Position numbers and translations under genes: made by a program
Notes under the pieces: generated by a model
Told to the model about the DNA's origin: nothing
The model's input: the letters and a program-made list of their open reading frames with translations, nothing else
The model's database searches: none
Part shown: piece by piece, positions 25,546-33,351 of the stretch
Layout of the letters: each line of letters starts with the position of its first letter
Numbering within the stretch: position 1 is the first letter of the stretch
Assembly (NCBI GenBank): GCA_023393165.1
Contig: JAEWMJ010000056.1
Span: 1-64,000, forward strand
DNA from: Bacillota bacterium
Lineage (GTDB): Bacteria > Bacillota > Clostridia > Christensenellales > Christensenellaceae
DNA: 64,000 bases
Reading direction: 5' to 3'

Positions 25546-26577
25546 TCAATACCTGTAGCTTCGCGCCGTTTCCGTCATCGCCTGTATATTGCCAAGCGGA
25601 GAGGCGGGCGGAATGTCGCAGCCCGGCATGACGATATATCCGCCTTCACCGCCTGCTTCCTCAATTCCCTTTAGGGTCAGTTCGCGAACCAAATCGGGCG
25701 TGCCGTTCAATATCGTTCCTACCGGGTCCAGTTTGCCGGCAAACGCCATTTTACCGCCAAGCGTCTCTCGCGCAAATTTCAGGTCCACATAGTAATCAAA
25801 GGATATGACGTCCGATCCGGTTTCGGGCAGCAATTCCAGCAATTTATTGATATTGCCGCAGATGTGCAGCATTTTTGCCTGCACAAGCCCGTCAACCGCG
25901 CGGTTGGCGTTCTGCATGTGCGGGCGCGCCATGCCTGCAAACTGCTTGGGCGAGATCATATCGTAGCTGGCGGAAGGTTCGGCCTGTGATACAAGCTCCA
26001 CGCCTGCCTGCACAAACAGCTTCCAGTACTTGACCACCAGTTTTTCCGTAAAATCAAGCACATGCTCCACAGCTTCCTTGTTGCGTACGCTCATTAAAAT
26101 AAACGGCTTGGTCCCGAGCAACAGGCTGGCAAGCGTGGTAGGGCCCCACTGGCTGATTCCGATAAGCGTTTCTTGCCCGATCTCTTCCTTTAATATCCGC
26201 GTCGTCTCCAGGCTGGAGATGATTCCCGGATCGTTTTCCAGATCGTCCACATTCAGGCGGTCAACGTCTTCCGCGCATGTAATCAGCGCCTCTTCCACCC
26301 TGGCCGCCACGCCCGCTTCATTAAATGTTACTTTTGCGCCGATGGCCCGCAGCGCCAGGTTGTTGCACCCCGCGGCAGCCCAAACCAGGTCGGAGCGCAA
26401 TTTTTCATTCATCCGGATGATATTTTGCGCATTCTCCCAAGGAGGCAAATCAAAGGAATCCTGCAGGGACAAACTGATCTGTTTATTTGCCCATACGCCT
26501 CCGGATAGTATCATGACAGGGGGCCTTTTGGTCCTGCCAAGATGAATGGATGAAAGAATTGTTTGTTTGTCGTTCAT
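25546..26577 (-). CDS. UroD/MtaA-family corrinoid methyltransferase 2
   Basis: The ATG at 26577 is chosen because AAAGGAAG lies 8 bp upstream; an in-frame longer version has no such site. The protein has 343 residues. The zinc ligands are His238 and Cys240 in 'MLHICGN' and Cys320 in 'MPGCDIPP'. It is the first gene of the operon running down to 21028. In such systems one UroD-type enzyme demethylates the substrate and another passes the methyl on. A palindromic operator-like site and a GC-rich leader lie upstream. Confidence 0.88.
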   Translation of the reverse strand: MNDKQTILSSIHLGRTKRPPVMILSGGVWANKQISLSLQDSFDLPPWENAQNIIRMNEKLRSDLVWAAAGCNNLALRAIGAKVTFNEAGVAARVEEALITCAEDVDRLNVDDLENDPGIISSLETTRILKEEIGQETLIGISQWGPTTLASLLLGTKPFILMSVRNKEAVEHVLDFTEKLVVKYWKLFVQAGVELVSQAEPSASYDMISPKQFAGMARPHMQNANRAVDGLVQAKMLHICGNINKLLELLPETGSDVISFDYYVDLKFARETLGGKMAFAGKLDPVGTILNGTPDLVRELTLKGIEEAGGEGGYIVMPGCDIPPASPLGNIQAMTETARSYRY

Positions 26578-26704
26578 TTCTATCTTCCTTTCTTTTTTGC
26601 AGCCAACCACAGCCGCGCGTGCTGGCCTGCTCTATCCGGATAGCCTAAAGGCTTTCCCGCAACGTCCGGTCATCCGGGCGCCGGCAACGGATTTTTATTT
26701 ACCT

Positions 26705-26722
26705 CTATTTCTATAGAAATAG
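26705..26722 (-). promoter_or_regulatory. Perfect 18-bp palindrome upstream of the methyltransferase operon
   Basis: CTATTTCTATAGAAATAG is its own reverse complement. It lies between the terminator of the CobW gene and a GC-rich leader that precedes the gene at 25546. This is the position expected for an operator. The leader (26590-26700) contains several short self-complementary stretches (AGCCTTTAGGCT, CCGGAT/ATCCGG); no known riboswitch class was recognised. Confidence 0.5.
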
Positions 26723-26742
26723 TAGGAATTAGAATTAATTAA

Positions 26743-26782
26743 AAAAGCGCCGTCAGCAATCCCCGTTATACCCGGCGCTTTT
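26743..26782 (-). terminator. Rho-independent terminator after the CobW-type gene
   Basis: On the minus strand, a GC-rich stem AAAAGCGCCG/CGGCGCTTTT (26773-26782 with 26743-26752) with a 20-nt loop is followed by a run of T. It separates the operon ending with the CobW-type gene from the UroD operon downstream. Confidence 0.85.
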
Positions 26783-26790
26783 ATGTCCTT

Positions 26791-27726
26791 TTAATCGTCT
26801 TCCAGTTGAGGTGAATCGTGCATATATTCCGTCCAAGATTTTATGACTTGATCCTTAAACGGAACACTCCCCTTCCCTATAAGAACAAGGCCCTGTTCCA
26901 TGCCCGGTTCATCCCGTATGGGGTTCAAACCGCACTGCGCGCCCACCGCGTCAACGTGGTACCAGCCCTCTTTTGTGCGGATAAAACCCTTTACCCGTAA
27001 GGTATTTTTAGACACGGCTTTAAGGAAAGCGGCCAGTCCTTTCCTCTCATACGACCCGCCGCAGGCAAGCGCGTATGTCTCGGGACGGGCGCACGGAGTA
27101 TTGCTGGTTTCTTTGTCGAATCCGTTGTAATTCAGGCTTTTCTCCAAAATTTCAAGCGGCACATCCGCCTGAACGGCGGGAATCAGCTGCGCGCTTCCAT
27201 TGATATTTCCTATGGCTTCCATTACCCGCCGCACCGTTTCTTCCGGAACCAGGTCCGTTTTATTCACAATCACATAGTTGCTGGACAGTATCTGGTTTTC
27301 AATGGCGCAAAGCACGTCAATATAATCCAAAAAAGTTAAGGCGTCCACCAGGCAGACCGAACCCTGGTACGCATATCCGCGGTCCATCTGTTTTTCCATT
27401 TCGGCAAGCAGCCGGTTCATATTGGAAGGGTCGGCCAGCCCCGAATTCTCGATAATCAAAAAATCGATATCTTCTTTTTGCAGGGCGACAAGCGTCTTTA
27501 CAAAGCTCGCTTTCAGGCAGCTGCAGAATATGGACCCGTCGTTAATTTCCTTATAAGTAATGCCGTTCCGGTCGATCGTTTTTCCGTCCACATTAATGGC
27601 CCCGAATTCATTCACCAGCACACCTACTTTCCCGCCCGAAAAATAGGCAAGCAGCCTCTTTAAAAATGTGGTTTTCCCTGCGCCCAGGAAACCGGATATG
27701 ATATACAGTTTGATTTTCTCTTTCAT
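26791..27726 (-). CDS. CobW/G3E-family GTPase
   Basis: The protein has 311 residues. The P-loop 'GFLGAGKTT' ends at residue 20, the Walker B-like 'IIENSGLADP' is at 91-100 and the base-recognition motif 'NKTD' at 155-158. The usual CxCC metal motif is replaced by 'FCSCLK' (Cys68, Cys70). G3E GTPases insert metals or cofactors into partner proteins, so a role in loading corrinoid or zinc into the methyltransferases beside it is plausible. ATGA overlap couples it to the UroD-thioredoxin gene upstream. Confidence 0.85.
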   Translation of the reverse strand: MKEKIKLYIISGFLGAGKTTFLKRLLAYFSGGKVGVLVNEFGAINVDGKTIDRNGITYKEINDGSIFCSCLKASFVKTLVALQKEDIDFLIIENSGLADPSNMNRLLAEMEKQMDRGYAYQGSVCLVDALTFLDYIDVLCAIENQILSSNYVIVNKTDLVPEETVRRVMEAIGNINGSAQLIPAVQADVPLEILEKSLNYNGFDKETSNTPCARPETYALACGGSYERKGLAAFLKAVSKNTLRVKGFIRTKEGWYHVDAVGAQCGLNPIRDEPGMEQGLVLIGKGSVPFKDQVIKSWTEYMHDSPQLEDD

Positions 27727-29078
27727 TTCAGCACCTTGTCTATCTCGGCATAAAATTCTTCATGGCGTGGAATGATGGAAGCATATTTCAGCTCTCCGTT
27801 GATATAAAGCGAGGGCAGGTTTTTAACGCCCACTTTTTTGCAGCGCGCAATGTTCTCCCGGACTGTATATTTATATTCCACCACGTCGATCGCATCCCCG
27901 TATTTTTTCTTCGCATCGCAGGCAGTCGCCCACATATACGTACAAGCCGCACAGGAAGCGGAATCCAGTGTGAATACCTCGATCAGCGGTTTCGCAAGTT
28001 TCTGATAATCCGGAATAGCCACTTCAATTCCGTCGTCCGCCGTTTCGTAGCTTGCAACCGTTTCCCTGTATTTATCAATCTCCCGGGCGGCCTGTGCGAC
28101 CGCTATGGCGTTTTCCACCGGCACAGCATAGGGCATATCGCAGCCCGGCGCCACGATCAGGTTCCTTTTATCAACGCTGTCTATCATTTCAACCACAAAC
28201 TTCATGTTGTCCATCTGGTTTCCGAAAAGCATGGTGGTGGTCAGGGGGATGTTCCCGCCGATCGTAACGTTGTACCGGTCGGTAATAGCCTTGATATCCG
28301 CCATCACCATGTTTTCATCAATGGATATGCCGTCCGGATTGGTCTCGCACATCTTCTCAATATTCCTCAAAGCGTTTCCGCAGACAAAGAAGGAAGAAAA
28401 CATGCCCTTGCTCCGGATATAATCAAATATCCGCCGGTATGGCCCGGTCAGGTAATCCTCAAAGTTCTTGGGCGATATCTGGGACACCAGGGGATCTACC
28501 GGCGCGATCACGTCCACGCCGCATTCCGCATAGTAGTCGATCATGCGCAGCGCGTTTTTCGTGGCGTAATCCATCAGCGCTTTCACATGCTCCGGATTCT
28601 TTTTCATATCCATGAACAGTTTAGTGCCTTTAAGATGGGAAACCAGTGTGAAAGGACCGCAGAACAGGCCGTATACGGCCGTTTCGGAACCCACGGCTTC
28701 CTTGAGCCGTCTTGTGACGTCCATTACGACCGGAATACGCCCGTCGCTTATTTCCACCAGTTTTTCAGGTATTTCATTCGTATCGGCCAGCGGATGCGAT
28801 GTAACGCTGGGCGGGTTCTCGTCCGCCCACATCAGCCCGCACCCCAGTATCTCCGCTTCCATCTGCAGGTCAAACACCACCGGCATACCGTCGGGCATAT
28901 ACAGCCGGTGCACTTCCATCAAAGATTCAAAAAGTTTATCTCCGTCGGTGAGCACCTCGGTTGCAGTATAGCCTTTTAGTTTTCCGGCATGAACGCCTGC
29001 AAACGGCACCCATGGCGCCCGTTCCACATCTTCATGCCGGTATGCTTTATAAATCAGTTCTTTTCCCGTCATATCCAT
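27723..29078 (-). CDS. UroD-family methyltransferase fused to a thioredoxin-like domain
   Basis: The protein has 451 residues. Residues 1-345 are a UroD/MtaA-type domain. The His-x-Cys zinc motif reads 'FFVCGN': the Cys (233) is kept but the His is Phe231. The later Cys in 'APGCDMPY' is present. Residues about 364-451 form a thioredoxin-like domain with the redox pair Cys376/Cys379 in 'ASCAACTY' and a cis-Pro segment 'NLPSLYING'. The fusion could keep an active-site thiol or the cobalt reduced, or deliver electrons during activation. It lies between an MtmB-like gene and the CobW-type gene. Loss of one zinc ligand leaves its transferase activity uncertain. Confidence 0.82.
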   Translation of the reverse strand: MDMTGKELIYKAYRHEDVERAPWVPFAGVHAGKLKGYTATEVLTDGDKLFESLMEVHRLYMPDGMPVVFDLQMEAEILGCGLMWADENPPSVTSHPLADTNEIPEKLVEISDGRIPVVMDVTRRLKEAVGSETAVYGLFCGPFTLVSHLKGTKLFMDMKKNPEHVKALMDYATKNALRMIDYYAECGVDVIAPVDPLVSQISPKNFEDYLTGPYRRIFDYIRSKGMFSSFFVCGNALRNIEKMCETNPDGISIDENMVMADIKAITDRYNVTIGGNIPLTTTMLFGNQMDNMKFVVEMIDSVDKRNLIVAPGCDMPYAVPVENAIAVAQAAREIDKYRETVASYETADDGIEVAIPDYQKLAKPLIEVFTLDSASCAACTYMWATACDAKKKYGDAIDVVEYKYTVRENIARCKKVGVKNLPSLYINGELKYASIIPRHEEFYAEIDKVLK

Positions 29079-29100
29079 TCGCTCCTTTAAAACCGTTTTT

Positions 29101-30492
29101 TCAACAGATCACGCCGTCGCCCGGCATGGGGATGCCCAGCGACTGCGCATAGCTTCGCATCTTGAAATACATTTCCCTGTATTCCGGGACAGGTTCCAGT
29201 GTTTTTACGTTGAACAGCTCCTGGAACGCCATTCCTTTGGGCGGGTTATTGAGATCCTTCTCAAACTGCGGGATCACTTCCCGGCAGATCTCATTTGCAT
29301 GCTCCAGGGAGATTCCGCATGCGCCCTTGAATACCGCGGCGTTGAACCAGCATTCAATGGGGGTCAAATGGTTTTTGCATGAACCGCCTGCCGAACGCGG
29401 ACTGATTGTAAACGTCTGTCCGGAAGCGGAAGCCGCGGCCATGCCTACAATGGATTCCAGGAAAAACATCTCTGTAAATGGCCCCGCCACCTGATTGATA
29501 GTTTTATTCATCAGGATATTGCTGTTCCTGGCCGTTGCCTGTGTTGCCATGGACTGGGTCCATACGCCGTGCCGGCCACAGTTGCCCGCGTAGCGGATGT
29601 CATAGGACGGAGATCCCGGCAAATGCGCGCCGCAGATGGGAAACTGCAACAGATCCGTCGCGATGGACGCAATGGCCGTTCCTTCCGGGCTGCCCGTGTA
29701 GCCGCCGATCATGGTGGGCGATTCGCTGCGGATGTATCCGCCCAATTCGTTTGCAACAATGCATTTATGCAGGGTGGTATAGTTTATTTTCAGGGAAGCG
29801 GGATTCAGGCACAGTGCAATCTGGGGCTGTTCGTACAGATGGAATGCGGCCAGAAAGCCAAAGTGCGTACTGCTGCTGGATACCAGCGGATTGGCCATAC
29901 CCACGCGTCCCGCGCGCCACTGGGCTTCCTTGCGCAAATGGTACTCGTAGATGCCGGCCAGGGTTTCATATGGCGTATCCGCCAGAAGGGGGCTGCCCAT
30001 GACGGTATCGAGAGACGGGCCTTCCTGCATGTCGATGAGGCGGCTTGAAACAATACCTTCCACCAGCGGCACATACAATTCTTCGTTCATCTGGATGGAG
30101 AGCGGCGCCGTGTATACCGGCGGTTTGCCGTCCGAAGGTTTTCTTGCGCTGACCGTTACCGTCTCGCGGCCCTTGCCCACCGTAAAGTCGCCGGGCACTT
30201 TTGCAAATTCGCGTTTCAGTTCGTCTTCGTCCACACGGATGACCGTCTCGGTATCCGGGCAGAAGAAACCCAGCCGGAGGGCAAGTTCCCAGCCGGCTTT
30301 GAAAAACCGGTCGGCAAGCTCCATATCCGTATTCACAGGGTTTGCAGGATCGCAGGTTTTCTGCAAACCAAATTCCTTTACCACTTCCGCAATGGTCATG
30401 GGAACGATTTTTGTATCCCACTCCTTTTCCGTTACCCTTTTTCCCAGCCTGGCCTTATCCAGCGTCCGTAAGATTTTTTTATGCATATCCAT
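29101..30492 (-). CDS. MtmB-family methyltransferase homologue 1, without pyrrolysine
   Basis: The start is the ATG at 30492, 9 bp after AAAGGCGG; a longer frame would overlap the upstream gene. The protein has about 463 residues and aligns along its length with archaeal monomethylamine methyltransferase MtmB from memory: 'TEKEWDTKIVPM', 'DRFFKAGWELALRLG', 'AGPFTEMFFLES' and 'AFQELFNVKTLEPVPEY'. MtmB uses a TAG-coded pyrrolysine followed by Gly; the aligned codon here gives Phe (residue 211, in 'SSSTHFGF'). It follows a corrinoid protein by 20 bp, as MtmB follows MtmC. It should methylate that corrinoid from an N-methyl compound, but a Pyl-free enzyme probably has a different substrate. Confidence 0.82.
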   Translation of the reverse strand: MDMHKKILRTLDKARLGKRVTEKEWDTKIVPMTIAEVVKEFGLQKTCDPANPVNTDMELADRFFKAGWELALRLGFFCPDTETVIRVDEDELKREFAKVPGDFTVGKGRETVTVSARKPSDGKPPVYTAPLSIQMNEELYVPLVEGIVSSRLIDMQEGPSLDTVMGSPLLADTPYETLAGIYEYHLRKEAQWRAGRVGMANPLVSSSSTHFGFLAAFHLYEQPQIALCLNPASLKINYTTLHKCIVANELGGYIRSESPTMIGGYTGSPEGTAIASIATDLLQFPICGAHLPGSPSYDIRYAGNCGRHGVWTQSMATQATARNSNILMNKTINQVAGPFTEMFFLESIVGMAAASASGQTFTISPRSAGGSCKNHLTPIECWFNAAVFKGACGISLEHANEICREVIPQFEKDLNNPPKGMAFQELFNVKTLEPVPEYREMYFKMRSYAQSLGIPMPGDGVIC

Positions 30493-30512
30493 ATTTTCAT
30501 ACCGCCTTTTCT

Positions 30513-31178
30513 TTAGTCGTTCACAATCACAAGTTCTTCCATGGGCTTTAACTTCATCAGTTTTTCGCACATTCTTGCCGCCCCGGTCGCGGTGCGTGAA
30601 TAGCCGTCCGCGCCTATTTTTTGGGCGTACTCCCCGTTGATGGGGCCGCCGCCGATCACGATCCTGTATTTGCTGCGAAGTCCGTCGTCCGCCATGCGTT
30701 TGATCAGTTCTTCCATATAATATTGCGACGTTGTGAGCAGGGAGGAAATTGCAATGATGTCCGCGCCGATCTCTTCCGCTTTCTCAATAAACTTGTTGTT
30801 GTTTACGTCAACACCCAGGTCTATGACCTCAAACCCTTTTACCGCCAGCTGGGTGGCGACAAGGCTTTTGCCTATATCGTGCAGGTCGCCTTTTGCGCAG
30901 CCGATCACTACCTTGCCTTTGTACGCGTTCTCTTCTCCCAGATAGGGATTCACCTTGCCGATCAAAACCTTCATGGTCTCTCCGGCCATCATCAGCTGCG
31001 GCAGAAATACGATCAGTTCGTTGAAATCTTCTCCCAGGCGGTCCAGAGCCGCAATACCGCCCTTCTGGATGATATCAAGGGGGGATACACCCGCATCCAG
31101 CGCTTCCTGCACCAGACCCGCAATGATTTCTTCTTCGCCTTCGTATACGGCTTCTTCAATTTTCTTGATAATTTCCAT
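30513..31178 (-). CDS. Corrinoid protein (MtmC/MtbC-like) for MtmB homologue 1
   Basis: The protein has 221 residues. The helical cap (about 1-80) is followed by the B12 domain with 'KGDLHDIGKS', His100 being the expected cobalt ligand, and 'GGGPINGEYAQKIGADGYS'. It is the first gene of the operon that continues with the MtmB homologue, the UroD-thioredoxin fusion and the CobW-type GTPase. The start has GGAAGGG in front. A promoter with a 12-bp inverted repeat lies upstream. Confidence 0.92.
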   Translation of the reverse strand: MEIIKKIEEAVYEGEEEIIAGLVQEALDAGVSPLDIIQKGGIAALDRLGEDFNELIVFLPQLMMAGETMKVLIGKVNPYLGEENAYKGKVVIGCAKGDLHDIGKSLVATQLAVKGFEVIDLGVDVNNNKFIEKAEEIGADIIAISSLLTTSQYYMEELIKRMADDGLRSKYRIVIGGGPINGEYAQKIGADGYSRTATGAARMCEKLMKLKPMEELVIVND

Positions 31179-31212
31179 CTTGTTTCCCTTCCTCTATCCT
31201 CAAAGTATTATC

Positions 31213-31265
31213 AGTATAAAAAAAACATTGATAAACATGTCAGTCCTTGACCACACGTTTATCAA
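31213..31265 (-). promoter_or_regulatory. Promoter with inverted-repeat operator for the MtmB-1 operon
   Basis: TTGATAAACATG (31228-31239) and CACGTTTATCAA (31254-31265) are inverted repeats with one mismatch, 14 bp apart. A minus-strand -10 box TATACT (31213-31218) lies just downstream. The right arm in the reading direction falls between -35 and -10, a typical repressor position. No obvious regulator gene is next to it. Confidence 0.55.
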
Positions 31266-31384
31266 CGTTCATTATTTCAACAAGCACAATTAGAAAATCA
31301 ACTATTCAATTGCCTAAATAATAACATATAAACGCGCCGTTTTCAATATTTTTATGTTAAAATAATCAATTCGTTTTTCGGCCA

Positions 31385-32047
31385 CTAATACCCAAAATGG
31401 CGGCTTTCCACGGTTTCTCCGGGCATTAAAACCACGTATTCACGGCTGTATTCCCCCTTCATCAGTCCTTCTATGATACGGTTGGTGCCTTTTCCCGCCT
31501 GGAAGGCCAGCCCCAACTTCTCCGCTACGTCTTTTGCCATCTCCAGGCATCCCGCGGCATCATAGGCGCCGGTATCCACCAGCCTGAGCGCCCGGTAGCC
31601 GGACAGCATCGTCTTTATGATAAAATCCGCTTTTTTCCGTCCGTACTTTTCAATATACGATTCATAATCCCGCAGCATGGACCGCTCGCTTTCCAGCCAG
31701 CCCCGGGTGTAATACAGAACGCCTGTTTCTATTTCGGGCTTCTGTCCGCATTCATGCGCCATCAGCATGTGGATGCAGTCGTCAAAGCGGGGTATTATAA
31801 GCGCGGCTCTTTCGCTTTTCAGTCCTAAAACCGCGTTCCCGCACAGACAGAACGCAAGCAGGATGACGTCCTTGTCCTGGTTTTCGTCTATCCTCTTCTG
31901 CAATTCATTGCGCAGCTTATCCGGGTACTCATGCAGGCCCTTGTCGATCCAGACAGTTTCAATATCCGTATCCGTTTTGTACGCCGCATGCCTGATCTCG
32001 TCTTCCAGCATGGCGCAGGCGATCAGGGCCGCGTTTCTCCGCATCAA
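31385..32047 (-). CDS. DUF1638 protein
   Basis: The protein has 220 residues. Family features are 'LIACAMLEDEI' near the start, 'LAFCLCGNAVLGL' with two Cys at about 66-75, 'DDCIHMLM' and 'ETGVLYYTRGWLES'. DUF1638 proteins are typically found in corrinoid methyltransferase clusters, but their activity is not known to me. The conserved Cys and acidic residues suggest metal or corrinoid binding. It lies 10 bp downstream of the guanine-deaminase-like gene. It ends at TAG, followed by the regulatory region of the next operon. Confidence 0.8.
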   Translation of the reverse strand: MMRRNAALIACAMLEDEIRHAAYKTDTDIETVWIDKGLHEYPDKLRNELQKRIDENQDKDVILLAFCLCGNAVLGLKSERAALIIPRFDDCIHMLMAHECGQKPEIETGVLYYTRGWLESERSMLRDYESYIEKYGRKKADFIIKTMLSGYRALRLVDTGAYDAAGCLEMAKDVAEKLGLAFQAGKGTNRIIEGLMKGEYSREYVVLMPGETVESRHFGY

Positions 32048-32056
32048 ACCGCCGCC

Positions 32057-33334
32057 TCACGCAAGCTTTGGCTCGGAGAGTTCCCTGCCCGCCGCAAAGC
32101 GTTTTATAATATTCCTGTCGTCGCCGTTGTAGATCAGGCGTTCGATGCGTTCGTACATATTGTATTGACTCAGGCTGTTCATTTCGGCGTCTTCTATCAC
32201 CAAAGCGTCAAATTCGTATCCTTCCTCAAAGCTTCCCACCTTGCCGAAGAAACTGCCGCCGCCTTTTGTCGCCATATAAAAAGCCTCGGAAGTCGTAACC
32301 CTGCCCATATTCCCATCCATTACCCAAAGGTACTTTGAAGCCTGGATGGTGCGCGCAATATTGGCCAAGGGAGACAGGGTGTCGCCGCCTGCGATATCGC
32401 TCCCAAGTCCAATCGGTATTCCTGCATCCAGGTATTTGCGGACCTTCATGACCCCGCTTGAAAGATTGAAATTGGAGTTGGGGCAATGCGCAGCCAGGAT
32501 TTTACGCTCCCGCATCAGTGCCATTTCTTTTTCGGTGGTATGGATGCAATGCGCCATCATTGTCTTATGCGTTCCGAACAAATGAAATTTATCGTATACA
32601 CTGCCGAAATCGTCCTCTTCCGGATACAGTTTTTTGCAGAACTCCACTTCCGTCCGGTTTTCGGACAAATGCGCCTGTACGGGAAGATCGTATTCGTCGG
32701 CAAGATTTCCGATAGCTTCCATCAGCTCCGCCGTGCAGATGATGTTGATGGTGGGCGTCAAAATGGGCTTCACCATGTCGCTCATGCCCATCGTCTCATC
32801 CAGCCATTCCTTTGTGTGCCGGATGGACGTTTTCGTATCTTCCATAAATTCGGGTTTGCCGCAGTTGCAGTCCTGGTTTACTTTGCCCACATAAGCGCCA
32901 AGTCCTGCTTTTATGTAAAGTTCCATAAGCAGGTGCGTCGCATCCTTGTGGGTGGTAGCCATGGCAATGGACCGGGTAACGCCGTATTTCCAGATCTGCC
33001 TGATGTACGAAGCGTATACCCTGCGGGCGTATTCCAGGTCCGCAAACCGCCCTTCCTGCTTGTAGGTGTACACGTCCAGCCAGGGAAGCAGCTCCATATC
33101 GTATCCCAGTCCAATGTTGGGCAACTGACATGGATGCACGTGCGCGTCCACAAATCCGGGAATGATCAGCTTGCCGCTGAAATCAGCCGACGGGAGGCTT
33201 TTATATTGTTCGGGCAGCTCGGTAAAAGTCCCTTTTATCCTGGACCCTTCCACTACGATGTATCCGTCCTTCAGAAATTCGAATTCGTCTTTCGTTTTGG
33301 TATGGGCAATATCGCCCCTAATGATCTGAATCAT
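32057..33334 (-). CDS. Guanine deaminase-like aminohydrolase
   Basis: The ATG at 33334 has AAAGGCG about 8 bp upstream. The protein has about 425 residues. Amidohydrolase metal ligands are seen as 'PGFVDAHVHPCQ' (about 58-69), 'QAHLSENRTEVEF', 'AHCIHTTEKE' and 'GLGSDIAGG'. The block 'AAHCPNSNFNLSSGVM' resembles guanine deaminases. The enzyme should hydrolyse an amino group on a purine-type ring. Its neighbours, a second aminohydrolase and a purine-nucleoside-type importer, fit purine use; a methylated guanine would fit the methyltransferases. Confidence 0.82.
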   Translation of the reverse strand: MIQIIRGDIAHTKTKDEFEFLKDGYIVVEGSRIKGTFTELPEQYKSLPSADFSGKLIIPGFVDAHVHPCQLPNIGLGYDMELLPWLDVYTYKQEGRFADLEYARRVYASYIRQIWKYGVTRSIAMATTHKDATHLLMELYIKAGLGAYVGKVNQDCNCGKPEFMEDTKTSIRHTKEWLDETMGMSDMVKPILTPTINIICTAELMEAIGNLADEYDLPVQAHLSENRTEVEFCKKLYPEEDDFGSVYDKFHLFGTHKTMMAHCIHTTEKEMALMRERKILAAHCPNSNFNLSSGVMKVRKYLDAGIPIGLGSDIAGGDTLSPLANIARTIQASKYLWVMDGNMGRVTTSEAFYMATKGGGSFFGKVGSFEEGYEFDALVIEDAEMNSLSQYNMYERIERLIYNGDDRNIIKRFAAGRELSEPKLA

Positions 33335-33351
33335 GTTTCCGCGCCTTTCTT

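Noticed and set aside
26590..26700. Cobalamin riboswitch before the methyltransferase operon
   Set aside because: The region is structured but the conserved B12-box type sequence (GCCACTG) was not found on the transcribed strand.
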